A stretch of DNA of 17,980 bases, taken from NCBI GenBank assembly GCA_047605865.1, contig JASGFC010000028.1:1-17980 (forward strand), in the 5' to 3' direction. The notes under the pieces are model-generated. The model made no database searches. It saw nothing but the letters and a program-made list of their open reading frames with translations, and was not told where the DNA came from. The DNA comes from JASGDC01 sp047605865 (GTDB taxonomy: Bacteria > Actinomycetota > Actinomycetes > Actinomycetales > Micrococcaceae). Made by a program: the position numbers and the translations under genes. Shown piece after piece: positions 1 to 6,338 of this stretch; the stretch's first letter is position 1; each line of letters starts with the position of its first letter.

Positions 1-26
1 GGACTCGAAATAAGGCAAAGGGATTT

Positions 27-103
27 TGGTGCGCTTGGCGGGAATCGAACCCACGGCCTTCCCTTTAGGAGAGGGACGCTCTATCCTACTGAGCTACAAG
101 CGC
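27..103 (-). tRNA. tRNA-Arg (anticodon CCT), CCA encoded
   Basis: Read on the minus strand this folds as a complete tRNA. The acceptor stem GCGCTTG/CAAGCGC is a perfect 7-bp match (97-103 with 31-37). The D-arm is GCTC/GAGC, the anticodon stem TCCCT/AGGGA encloses loop CTCCTAA, giving anticodon CCT (reads AGG), and the T-loop is TTCGATT. The discriminator A (position 30) is followed by an encoded CCA (29-27). It lies 36 bases downstream of a same-strand CDS and may be cotranscribed with it; I see no clear separate promoter. Confidence 0.95.
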
Positions 104-139
104 TTGACTTCAACTTTACCAATTATTTACATGAAATTT

Positions 140-586
140 TTATGCGCAAGCTCCTACTGCTGGCACGGTAGGATTCCATGTTGTTGGGTTTCCTTGAGTT
201 ACAGAGGTTGAGTGGTAAACATTATTCAAAATGGGCTTAGTTGAATCAGTATTAGTAAAAGTCCAACAGGTATTGTTACCTGTAGTAGCCCACCCCGTTA
301 CTGTACCAGAAGTAGTAGTACCCGTAAAAGGAATATTAATCCAATTCCCAGAATTATTAGACATGAGGACATACCATGTTTCACCAGTAGGAATAGTAAC
401 AGTGCTTGCTAACGTTAATTTAACATACCTTGAATTATACGAAAAGGGATTAGCAGAGCTAATATTTGCTGGAGCAACCCCGACTACACTTGCTGCTTGT
501 GCTGGTGTTGAAACAGCTGCTACAACTACAGGCATACTCCACACAGCAGATTTTGTGATATTCCTTCGTGATATTTCATAAGACAT
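140..586 (-). CDS. Small secreted protein with Tat-type signal peptide, function unknown
   Basis: This 148-residue protein starts with a typical actinobacterial export signal: SRRNITK with the twin arginine at residues 7-8, a hydrophobic stretch (about 13-26) and an AQAA cleavage region near residue 31. The mature part is about 117 residues, rich in Thr, Ser, Asn and Val, which suggests a beta-rich exported domain. It has two cysteines, one in NNTCWTF and one in the last residues (GACA), which could form a disulfide. The start is well supported by TAGGAGAT 8 bases upstream. It is the last gene of a same-strand run after a deacetylase-like gene and another Tat-signal protein, with 53 bases between this gene and its neighbour. 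I do not recognise the mature domain and assign no function. Confidence 0.8.
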   Translation of the reverse strand: MSYEISRRNITKSAVWSMPVVVAAVSTPAQAASVVGVAPANISSANPFSYNSRYVKLTLASTVTIPTGETWYVLMSNNSGNWINIPFTGTTTSGTVTGWATTGNNTCWTFTNTDSTKPILNNVYHSTSVTQGNPTTWNPTVPAVGACA

Positions 587-639
587 TAGCTTATCTCCTA
601 CTTATTCCTTAAAAAATCAATCTTATCAAAGATCTATGC

Positions 640-1167
640 TTAATTAAGAGAGGGGCGCATTTTAAGTGCTTCATCGTGACTTGCATATACTGGCAAGCCA
701 TCTTTAAAACTTGCTACTCCAAAAAGTCCATCAGCACAAATGATGTTTAATGCATCTACTATATGACTGCCTTGTGTCAAGGTTATCGTGCCACTCAGCC
801 CTGGAGATAAACAAGAAATATCAAAAGTGAGATCTGCTTGTGTAGAAACGTTTTTGATAACGAAAAATTCATCGTGAGTAACTGGTGTTAGCTTGTCCGC
901 ATTACTTAATGTTACTCGCGCAGAACCAATTGCTCTTGAACTGGTTACAGCGATTGTGGTGTTCTTCCCCTCTGTACGGCGAACATCAGCAAAAGTATGT
1001 GGCGTGATAGGCAAGGCTGATACTAATTGTGGCGCTCCAACACTGTCTGTTTGAATGGCTTTATCGGCATTAGCTATAGGCGCATGTGTCATAAAACCTG
1101 TTACAACAGCAGTTCCTGCAAGACCTTTAGAAAAATTGCGACGGTCTACATCAAAATTCATTTTCAT
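640..1167 (-). CDS. Secreted protein with Tat-like signal peptide, function unknown
   Basis: This 175-residue protein begins MKMNFDVDRRNFSKG, and DRRNFSK fits the twin-arginine pattern with Asp in place of Ser/Thr. A hydrophobic segment (about 15-26) and a probable cleavage site after IANA (near residue 34) follow. The mature part contains two cysteines (DISCLS and IICADG) and no motif that I recognise. The alternating Val/Thr/Leu pattern is compatible with a beta-sandwich, which is only an inference. GAAGAGAG upstream of the ATG could serve as ribosome binding site; the second Met at residue 3 is an alternative start. It lies 12 bases after the deacetylase-like gene, so the two are almost certainly in one operon. 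It may be a partner of that enzyme, but nothing in the sequence proves this. Confidence 0.75.
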   Translation of the reverse strand: MKMNFDVDRRNFSKGLAGTAVVTGFMTHAPIANADKAIQTDSVGAPQLVSALPITPHTFADVRRTEGKNTTIAVTSSRAIGSARVTLSNADKLTPVTHDEFFVIKNVSTQADLTFDISCLSPGLSGTITLTQGSHIVDALNIICADGLFGVASFKDGLPVYASHDEALKMRPSLN

Positions 1168-1179
1168 AGTTTCTCTCTT

Positions 1180-2328
1180 CTAGCCAGCGGCGGGACGATC
1201 TTGTAAAGCCTTCAAATATGCAGGATCTTGCATTTCCATCCACTTAATAACGTCTTGATATGTAGCGCAAATTGTATTATTCTTTCCACAAACATCTTCC
1301 ATAAACTGCAACGCTGCAGGATTAAAGGAGTTATTATTCCAATCATTGAAGTGATTAGCAATAACAATTGGGGCTTTATTACCAGCATTAACTGCCTTAT
1401 ACACCTGATGATAAGTAGCCAATACTTTCTGTGTCAGTTCGGGCTGGGAAGATGGATCATCGACTGCATCGTTAAAGGTATACCAGAAGTTGTAGTCCAT
1501 CATGGTGATGCGTTGCCCAAAAGCATCAGACTGAACAAAAGGCATGTAAAATTCCCACAAGCCGTTCAACTTAATTGGCCATGAAATTCCAGACTCAGGA
1601 CTAGGCATTGAAGAATCATACTGGAATTTGAACTTTTGTAAAGCTGGGAAAAGTTGATCCACCTGACCTTCTAGACAAGGAGTACGCCCACCAGTAACCT
1701 CAGACTTAGGGACTTCCAACCTTGGAGCATTTGAGGGCATCCCATCAAGTTGCGCCCAATTATCCCACCAGCGGAAGAACTCAGTCAATTCTTCAACCCA
1801 TTGATCCGTAGTCCATGTGTTTCCGATTCCACCACACATATGAGCATTGTAATGAGTTCCTATTTCGTGACCTTCATAATAAGCATTGTTGAGGTCTTCA
1901 ATGGCAAGCTTTACATCATCTTTAGAGCCACCAAAACCAATACCTGACTGCCCCTGTGGAGATGGTGGAGGCGGAGTAAATTTATCACTACTATCATCAG
2001 TAACCAAGTAAACACCTGAAAGGAAACCTGCAACTCGTGAATTGGTTTCTTTTGCTTTCTTACGGAATTCATCCCATTTCTTGTGATACGCTCCCCCATC
2101 GAAAGAAAAAAGCACAAATTGCGGTGGCTCCTCGCCCATTTTGAACTTGCGCATGGGTACATTTGTTTCTGCCCTCGTTCTCTTTCCTGATTGAGTAGGG
2201 GTAACATGAGTACCTTGAGGGAACTGTGGTAGTTTTGGAGCTTCTTTGGCAGTTCTAAAAGTATTTTCAGAATCAGGGGTAAGCGCGCGCAAAATTCTTT
2301 TTATGAATTCATTATCCGTAGCAGACAT
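1180..2328 (-). CDS. Polysaccharide deacetylase-like protein (NodB-type fold), no signal peptide
   Basis: The 382-residue protein resembles an actinobacterial branch of the carbohydrate esterase 4/NodB family. What can be seen: FSFDGG at about 74-79, in the place of the NodB motif TFDDG; GHEIGTHYNAH at about 153-163, supplying the metal-binding H-x3-H pair (H159, H163); GGRTP at 213-217, matching motif 3; and NHFNDW near 325-330 with a possible catalytic-side His. The second Asp of motif 1 is replaced by Gly, so metal binding may differ or activity may be altered. Family members act on cell-surface polysaccharides or peptidoglycan and are normally exported, yet the N-terminus here is charged, with no hydrophobic segment. 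The only start near the 5' end, ATG at 2328, lies 7 bases after a TATACT element with no ribosome binding site, which suggests a leaderless transcript. It is the first gene of the run with the two Tat-signal proteins. The substrate is unknown. Confidence 0.75.
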   Translation of the reverse strand: MSATDNEFIKRILRALTPDSENTFRTAKEAPKLPQFPQGTHVTPTQSGKRTRAETNVPMRKFKMGEEPPQFVLFSFDGGAYHKKWDEFRKKAKETNSRVAGFLSGVYLVTDDSSDKFTPPPPSPQGQSGIGFGGSKDDVKLAIEDLNNAYYEGHEIGTHYNAHMCGGIGNTWTTDQWVEELTEFFRWWDNWAQLDGMPSNAPRLEVPKSEVTGGRTPCLEGQVDQLFPALQKFKFQYDSSMPSPESGISWPIKLNGLWEFYMPFVQSDAFGQRITMMDYNFWYTFNDAVDDPSSQPELTQKVLATYHQVYKAVNAGNKAPIVIANHFNDWNNNSFNPAALQFMEDVCGKNNTICATYQDVIKWMEMQDPAYLKALQDRPAAG

Positions 2329-2335
2329 AACTTTA

Positions 2336-2341
2336 AGTATA
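2336..2341 (-). promoter_or_regulatory. -10 element giving a leaderless deacetylase transcript
   Basis: On the minus strand TATACT ends 7 bases before the ATG at 2328, so transcription would begin at or next to the A of the start codon. No purine-rich ribosome binding site lies in between. No good -35 is visible. The 66-base gap to the divergent RluA-type gene also holds a plus-strand TATAAT at 2375-2380, but its predicted start would fall on that gene's GGAG, so that second element is uncertain. Confidence 0.5.
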
Positions 2342-2394
2342 CAATGAAATCGTAATGAAATTGTTACTTAATTTTATAATTTTTTGGAGCGAAA

Positions 2395-3264
2395 ATGGTT
2401 GATCTAAGAAAACACTTAAACGGTCTGAAACCTTTTTCATTAAATGTTCCAGCCGCATTTAACTCTATTGACCTTTTTCTCTCCAGCACATACCCGAATA
2501 GTGCCCCCATAAAACTTTTGCTAAATTCCCAGGGGCAACACCTTAATGTTCACGATGCTGTGCCTGCTGATAGGAAACTCTACGTCTACCTTGAAACACC
2601 CCACGAAAGAGCAATTCCAGGAAATTTGACCACACTCTTTGAGAATGAACATTTACTTGTTATTGACAAACCACACTTTCTAGCCACGATGCCACGAGGA
2701 AAACATCTCACAGAAACTGTAGTAACAAAGCTAAGGCTTCTTGGCTACGATGACATTGCTCCGCTACATCGTTTGGACCGTTTAACTGCTGGTGTACTTG
2801 CACTTTCAAAAAGACCTAGTGAACGGGGAACTTACCAGAAATTGTTTCAAGAACAACAAATTACCAAGACATATTTAGCATTAGCACCAAGTTCTGCTCT
2901 AGAAATTCCTCATGTTATTAAAAGTCACCTTAAGAAAAAACAAGATTCACTACAGGTTACATGTTTTCCACAGTTACAACCCAATGCTATTACTGAAATT
3001 CATCAAGAAACAAAACTTGGAGATGGCTTGAGTATCTATACCGTAAGACCTTTAACAGGAAAATTTCATCAAATTAGAGCACACTTTTCTGCTCTAGATT
3101 TACCTCTTAAAAACGATCCTTTTTATCCTGAAGTTCTTCCTATGCAAGAAGATGACTTTTCAAAACCACTTGGACTTGTTGCCAAAACTTTAGAATTTAC
3201 AGATCCGATAACGGGAGAAAATTACCACTTTGTAAGCAACTATCACGTCACCAAAAATAGTTGA
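2395..3264 (+). CDS. RluA-family RNA pseudouridine synthase
   Basis: The enzyme isomerises uridine to pseudouridine in structured RNA, most likely rRNA, in the cytoplasm. The signature HRLDRLTAGVLAL is at about residues 125-137, with the catalytic Asp at 128. ENEHLLVIDKP (about 83-93) is the family's first core strand, and GKFHQIRAHFSALDLPL near residues 222-238 is the conserved C-terminal motif (family form G..HQIR.H....G.P). At 289 residues it has the usual length for the catalytic domain with a short N-terminal extension. I do not see a convincing S4 domain, so the site specificity (RluA, RluC or RluD-like) cannot be assigned. The start is supported by GGAG 5 bases upstream. It is a lone plus-strand gene between two minus-strand operons and ends in a strong terminator. 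Confidence 0.92.
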   Translation: MVDLRKHLNGLKPFSLNVPAAFNSIDLFLSSTYPNSAPIKLLLNSQGQHLNVHDAVPADRKLYVYLETPHERAIPGNLTTLFENEHLLVIDKPHFLATMPRGKHLTETVVTKLRLLGYDDIAPLHRLDRLTAGVLALSKRPSERGTYQKLFQEQQITKTYLALAPSSALEIPHVIKSHLKKKQDSLQVTCFPQLQPNAITEIHQETKLGDGLSIYTVRPLTGKFHQIRAHFSALDLPLKNDPFYPEVLPMQEDDFSKPLGLVAKTLEFTDPITGENYHFVSNYHVTKNS

Positions 3265-3335
3265 TTTATTACACACTTTTGCACATCTTGCAATAAAATG
3301 TCACTTGAAATTCTGTAAAAATAGAGGAACAAAAA

Positions 3336-3373
3336 ATACTAAAAAACTCGGCATTCGCCGAGTTTTTTAGTAT
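3336..3373. terminator. Bidirectional intrinsic terminator
   Basis: A perfect inverted repeat has 17-bp arms (3336-3352 and 3357-3373) around an ATTC loop. The GC core CTCGGC/GCCGAG is flanked by A6 on one side and T6 on the other, so it can terminate both the plus-strand RluA-type gene and the minus-strand P60 operon. Confidence 0.93.
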
Positions 3374-3421
3374 AAGAGTTTTAAGAGCTTATCTATGTGA
3401 TAGAACTCAAACTAGCTTTTA

Positions 3422-4342
3422 TTAGAAGCGGTAGTAAGAAGTACCAGAACCCCAGCTTACTGGCTGAAGGTTTGTACCGTAAGAAGAGCTGATTGCAGCA
3501 TACATGTAACCGTCACCAGCGTAGATACCAGCGTGAGCTTGACCTGTACCACCGTCAGCTTGAATTACAAGGTCTCCTGCAATAGGAGTGTATACCTGGC
3601 GAGCGCCATTTGCCAATGCCCAGTTTGCTTGGTCATAAGGCATACCCCAAGGAAGAGACACACCAGCTTGGTTGTAAACATAGCTTGTGAAACCAGTACA
3701 GTTCCACGCAGCAGGAGTGTTACCGTAACCGTAGTTGTACAATCCCATGTATTGAGAAGCAATGCTAGCTGCATTAGCACCTACGTCAGAACTAGTTGTA
3801 TCTGTAGTTGTTCCTGTAGTAGTTGTACCAGTAGTGGTAGTCCCTGTAGTTGTAGTACCAGTAGTGGTACCAGTAGTTGTGGTATTGCTAGCAGTGTTAG
3901 TGTTGTACCCAGTGTTGTTGTAATTAGTATTAGTTGCTGTAGTTCCACCAGTGTTTGTAGAAGTGTTAGTTCCACCAGTCTGGTAGTTACCATTTGCATC
4001 ATAGTACCAGTAAGAAGTCCAGCCGTTAGATGCAGCTTGCTGTGCCCAGTAATCACTTGAGTTGTAGTTAGAGTAATCAGTTGTGCTGTAGTTGTAAGAT
4101 GGAGCAGCTGTAGCCTGAACACCTTGACCATTCTGTGGTGAAGACCATGAAGTGTATGGAGCACGGGCTACGTCAACAACAATGTTAGATGCTACATTTA
4201 CAACAGACTGTGGTGCAGCTTGAGCTACGTTACCGTTTTGAGCCTCTACTGTAGATGCTTCAGATGCTTGAGCAGCAGGAGCTACTAAACCAGATGCAGC
4301 AGTTGCCATTAGTACAATTTTGCGAACAGAATTATTTTTCAT
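3422..4342 (-). CDS. Secreted NlpC/P60 cell-wall peptidase with Thr/Gly linker
   Basis: From the chosen start the protein has 306 residues: a Sec-type signal peptide (MKNNSVRKIVLM..., cleavage after AQA near 26), a low-complexity region rich in Asn, Tyr, Ser and Gln (about 60-150), a Thr/Gly run (about 154-183), and a C-terminal NlpC/P60 domain (about 187-306). The catalytic Cys lies in WNCTGF (C215) and the His in GQAHAGIYAG (H270). The usual third polar residue is not obvious. Such enzymes cut peptide bonds in peptidoglycan stems, often gamma-D-Glu to diamino acid, outside the cell. An in-frame ATG at 4399 would add 19 residues and put the start 6 bases after the upstream gene's stop, consistent with translational coupling. 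I prefer 4342 because it gives a normal signal peptide. It lies in the riboswitch-led operon. Confidence 0.88.
   Translation of the reverse strand: MKNNSVRKIVLMATAASGLVAPAAQASEASTVEAQNGNVAQAAPQSVVNVASNIVVDVARAPYTSWSSPQNGQGVQATAAPSYNYSTTDYSNYNSSDYWAQQAASNGWTSYWYYDANGNYQTGGTNTSTNTGGTTATNTNYNNTGYNTNTASNTTTTGTTTGTTTTGTTTTGTTTTGTTTDTTSSDVGANAASIASQYMGLYNYGYGNTPAAWNCTGFTSYVYNQAGVSLPWGMPYDQANWALANGARQVYTPIAGDLVIQADGGTGQAHAGIYAGDGYMYAAISSSYGTNLQPVSWGSGTSYYRF
3800..3885 (-). repeat. In-gene low-complexity repeat encoding the Thr/Gly linker
   Basis: Degenerate 15-base and 12-base units on the minus strand encode TTTTG and TTTG blocks. Units differ at third codon positions and are not exact copies. The repeat joins the Asn/Tyr-rich region to the P60 domain and is a likely place for length variation between strains. 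Confidence 0.7.
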
Positions 4343-4405
4343 TCGTTTAATACCGATTCTTTCTGAATAAGTTGTGTGCGACGAAGCGTAGTGCCACATT
4401 CGCGT

Positions 4406-4873
4406 TTAAAGGAAAGAGTAGTATCCGTCAATTGACATCCAGTCAATTGAATGGCGGATAGTTCCTTGGCTTGGATTCAAAGCTGAAACCATTTCATCGT
4501 TACCAACATAGATACCGACATGACTTCCACCGTTTTGAACAACCAAGTCACCTAGCTGCGGTTCCTTCACAGGATTTGCTGCTAACCACTGATGTACACG
4601 TGGTATGGAAATTCCAGCAGTTTTATATACTTGCTGCACGAAACCTGAACAGTCCCAAGATTTCCATGTTGCACCACCCCACACATATTCACCGCCTAAA
4701 CCAGCTAATGCAGTTTGAGCAACAACATCTCGCATGGTTGAAACAGGAAGTTTCTGTGTGGTTTCTGAGGCTCCACCCTCAGGGTTTGAATCAAAATCCA
4801 TGTTTTCAACAACATTGACATTAACTCTGGGAGTGTAATCGTTTTCCTCTGAAACAGAGAATGCGTCTTTCAT
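4406..4873 (-). CDS. NlpC/P60 peptidase domain protein without signal peptide
   Basis: This is a 155-residue protein of which about residues 46-155 are an NlpC/P60 domain. The catalytic Cys is in WDCSGFV (C75), the His in GSHVGIYVG (H118), and the likely third residue is Asn in SALNPS (N133). The first 45 residues are acidic and polar with no hydrophobic stretch, which is strange for an enzyme that should act on the cell wall. The ATG at 4873 directly follows the TAA of a 29-codon ORF in the same frame and has no purine-rich binding site of its own, so translation probably depends on coupling to that ORF or on readthrough. The next gene is another P60 protein. Either this protein is exported in an unusual way or the gene has lost its export sequence. 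Confidence 0.82.
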   Translation of the reverse strand: MKDAFSVSEENDYTPRVNVNVVENMDFDSNPEGGASETTQKLPVSTMRDVVAQTALAGLGGEYVWGGATWKSWDCSGFVQQVYKTAGISIPRVHQWLAANPVKEPQLGDLVVQNGGSHVGIYVGNDEMVSALNPSQGTIRHSIDWMSIDGYYSFL

Positions 4874-4963
4874 TTACGCCTCTGATACTACAAGAACATC
4901 AGAAGGAGTTATTTGAACACGACGAGCAACGGTTGTTACTTTGTATTCAAACGTGTAAGACAC
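4874..4963 (-). CDS. 29-residue ORF between riboswitch and P60 gene
   Basis: A GTG at 4963 lies 10 bases after a strong ribosome binding site (GGGAGGG, near 4974-4980), which itself abuts the 3' end of the riboswitch. The ORF reads about MSYTFEYKVTTV...VVSEA and ends in TAA at 4876-4874, immediately followed by ATG of the P60 gene in the same frame. It is the only ORF placed to use this strong site. It may be a leader peptide that delivers ribosomes to the next gene, or the N-terminus of a longer P60 protein now cut by a nonsense codon. No similarity is recognised. An upstream in-frame ATG at 5062 lies inside the riboswitch and is not credible. Confidence 0.6.
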   Translation of the reverse strand: MSYTFEYKVTTVARRVQITPSDVLVVSEA

Positions 4964-4979
4964 GATTTTATTTCCCTCC

Positions 4980-5155
4980 CCACGCCTGCGAAGTAAGCTG
5001 TCGGATTCGGATGGGAGTACACCCGGACAAGTTTCCTTGTCTTCACCCCTAGGCTTTAACAAAAGTCAAAGCCGGATTCCTCTTCAGAAGAACCAAGTGG
5101 TTCCCCCGCTCTTATCAGTTATTAAATCGAAGATAGTGATAAGACTCGGCGATCT
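4980..5155 (-). promoter_or_regulatory. ydaO/yuaA-type (c-di-AMP) riboswitch
   Basis: The minus-strand sequence contains the hallmarks of this class in the right order: GAGCGGGGGAACCAC (about 5112-5098), GGAATCCGGC, AGGGGTGAAGAC (about 5052-5041), CCGGGTGTACTCCC, GAATCCGACAGCTTACTTCGC (about 5007-4987) and the closing GGCG. The outer helix can form between CGCC near 5151-5148 and GGCG near 4986-4983. Members bind cyclic di-AMP and usually switch genes off when it is abundant; in actinobacteria they are known in front of cell-wall hydrolase genes such as NlpC/P60 and Rpf proteins. The ribosome binding site of the following ORF starts right after the 3' end. No clear terminator is visible inside, so control may be at translation or by an unseen alternative fold. 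The boundaries are approximate. Confidence 0.92.
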
Positions 5156-5194
5156 ATCTACGATATCTACAGGATTTATCCCGCAGATAGGTTA

Positions 5195-5224
5195 ATTATA
5201 CACATAGGATAAATAAAGAAACAA
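5195..5224 (-). promoter_or_regulatory. Promoter of the riboswitch-P60 operon
   Basis: On the minus strand a consensus -10 TATAAT (5200-5195) is preceded by TTGTTT (5224-5219) with an 18-base spacer. The predicted start near 5188 is about 30 bases before the riboswitch. The rest of the gap up to 5369 holds no gene that I can see. Confidence 0.7.
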
Positions 5225-5369
5225 GGTTATAACACCCTTTTACTAAATATTAAAAATTTCACGCTATACCCCAGTAAAAACAAGGGGTGTAGCTGCATAG
5301 CTTGAACTAGTAGTGCGTGTCGTCAACGCAAATCTGTTCAATAGTTGTGCGCCACTTACTTGCTGAAAG

Positions 5370-5807
5370 TCAAAGGTCAGTTGCAGTTATTTCTTGCGAT
5401 ACTGTTTCTTCCTGATGAAGATCTTCACTGATTTCACCACTAAGATTTTCTGCATTGTCAGTTACAATTTCAGCTTGCACTGGTTTACTGCTCTTAATTT
5501 CTTGCATTTCTTCTCGCTCTGACCAAGGAACCCAAGGAGGTGCAATTAAAGCTGTATCTCCAGCCACAAGATCAGTTTCCGTTACTAAAACTTCTTTTGA
5601 CCTTGAGTGACGCGAAAGCACCACTACCCAATTCCAACCTGGGTAACCTGGAAGTAAACATTCAAAGAAATGAGTGACAGTTCTTTTACCTTCTGATTTA
5701 GAAGAAAGGTGCTTACCAATATTTACTTTGGCAGTGGTTGTCTCTAAAACTGCTCGTGCGTAATCTACGGCACTTTCTAATAGAGCGTCTTGTTTTTTAC
5801 TAGCCAT
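5370..5807 (-). CDS. DUF3027 family protein
   Basis: This 145-residue protein matches what I remember of DUF3027, a family of unknown function found in actinobacteria next to cold-shock genes. Residues about 1-105 carry the recognisable part, with HFFECLLPGYPGWNWVVVL near 46-64 and a PPWVPWSEREEM motif near 90-101. The last 40 residues are acidic (Glu/Asp-rich) and probably disordered. Longer family members exist, so this may be a short version. It follows the cold-shock gene by 5 bases and must be cotranscribed with it; the conserved pairing suggests a linked role, but no activity is known to me. No signal peptide or membrane segment is seen. Confidence 0.8.
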   Translation of the reverse strand: MASKKQDALLESAVDYARAVLETTTAKVNIGKHLSSKSEGKRTVTHFFECLLPGYPGWNWVVVLSRHSRSKEVLVTETDLVAGDTALIAPPWVPWSEREEMQEIKSSKPVQAEIVTDNAENLSGEISEDLHQEETVSQEITATDL

Positions 5808-5812
5808 ATATT

Positions 5813-6196
5813 CTAAACATCTAAATCATCTGCAACAGCACGCAAGACTTTTGCAGTTCTTTGGGCATGTTGATCATCTGGGTATTTACCGCGGCGCAGA
5901 CTTTCTGAAACGCCATCCAGAAGTTTAATAACATCTTCTACAATAACTACCATGTCATCTGCTGGTTTTCTATTAGCTTTAACTACAGAAGGCGGTGTAT
6001 CGATGAGTTCTGACGATAATACTTGAGCACCTCTACGACCATCGACAATACTGAAATCTAGCTTAGTTCCAGGTTTAACATCATTCATGCCTTGTGGCAA
6101 AGCAGTTGCATGCAAGAAAATTTCTTGCCCGTCATCGGTTGTTACAAAACCAAATCCCTTTTCACTGCTATACCATTTAACTTTACCTACTGGCAT
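5813..6196 (-). CDS. Cold-shock domain protein with C-terminal extension
   Basis: The 127-residue protein has a cold-shock domain in residues 1-62: GKVKWYSSEKGFGFV, which contains the RNP1 motif KGFGFV (13-18), and EIFLHA (25-30), an RNP2 variant of VFVHxS. These aromatic surfaces bind single-stranded RNA and DNA, and such proteins act as RNA chaperones. The remaining 65 residues form a charged, probably helical extension, as in the roughly 127-residue cold-shock proteins of actinobacteria. AAAGGG 6 bases before the ATG supports the start. It is first in an operon with the DUF3027 gene and divergent from the response regulator gene. Confidence 0.93.
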   Translation of the reverse strand: MPVGKVKWYSSEKGFGFVTTDDGQEIFLHATALPQGMNDVKPGTKLDFSIVDGRRGAQVLSSELIDTPPSVVKANRKPADDMVVIVEDVIKLLDGVSESLRRGKYPDDQHAQRTAKVLRAVADDLDV

Positions 6197-6223
6197 GGTA
6201 AACCCTTTCTCTTATTTACTTTC

Positions 6224-6248
6224 ATTGTAACGAACTCAAAGTACTTTG
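6224..6248 (-). promoter_or_regulatory. Cold-shock gene promoter with upstream palindrome
   Basis: On the minus strand TACAAT (6229-6224) is a good -10 and places the start about 20 bases before the cold-shock ATG. A perfect 12-bp palindrome, CAAAGTACTTTG (6237-6248), occupies the spacer/-35 area in place of a clear -35 sequence. It lies in the shared region between this operon and the two-component genes, so it is a candidate operator. Confidence 0.5.
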
Positions 6249-6323
6249 TCCTTAAAATACAGCTAAAGATGAGCATTTGCACAATAAGAATTCGTAGTTC
6301 TCACAGAGAGTTTCCAGATTATT

Positions 6324-6332
6324 TGATAAAAT
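6324..6332 (+). promoter_or_regulatory. Extended -10 promoter, leaderless response-regulator start
   Basis: TGATAAAAT is an extended -10 element (TGn plus TAAAAT) that ends 6 bases before the ATG at 6339. No ribosome binding site lies in the gap and no strong -35 is seen, which fits a leaderless mRNA. Confidence 0.55.
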
Positions 6333-6338
6333 TGAGCT

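Noticed and set aside
1..26. Attachment site next to the tRNA-Arg 3' end
   Set aside because: No direct repeat of the tRNA end and no integrase gene can be seen in the window.
231..581. 116-residue plus-strand ORF opposite the 148-residue Tat protein
   Set aside because: It is the complement of a gene with a good ribosome binding site and signal peptide, and has no such support itself.
3533..4164. Long overlapping ORFs on both strands within the secreted P60 gene
   Set aside because: They arise from the low-complexity repeat; the compositions (Ser/Cys/Val or Leu/Thr runs) are shadows, and no start signals are present.
4874..5062. 62-residue ORF starting at ATG 5062
   Set aside because: Its first half is the riboswitch itself and it has no ribosome binding site; GTG 4963 after GGGAGGG is the credible start.
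5268..5294. ACCCC/GGGGT hairpin as terminator of the cold-shock operon
   Set aside because: The stem is only 5 bp with a long loop, and no T-run follows directly on the minus strand.
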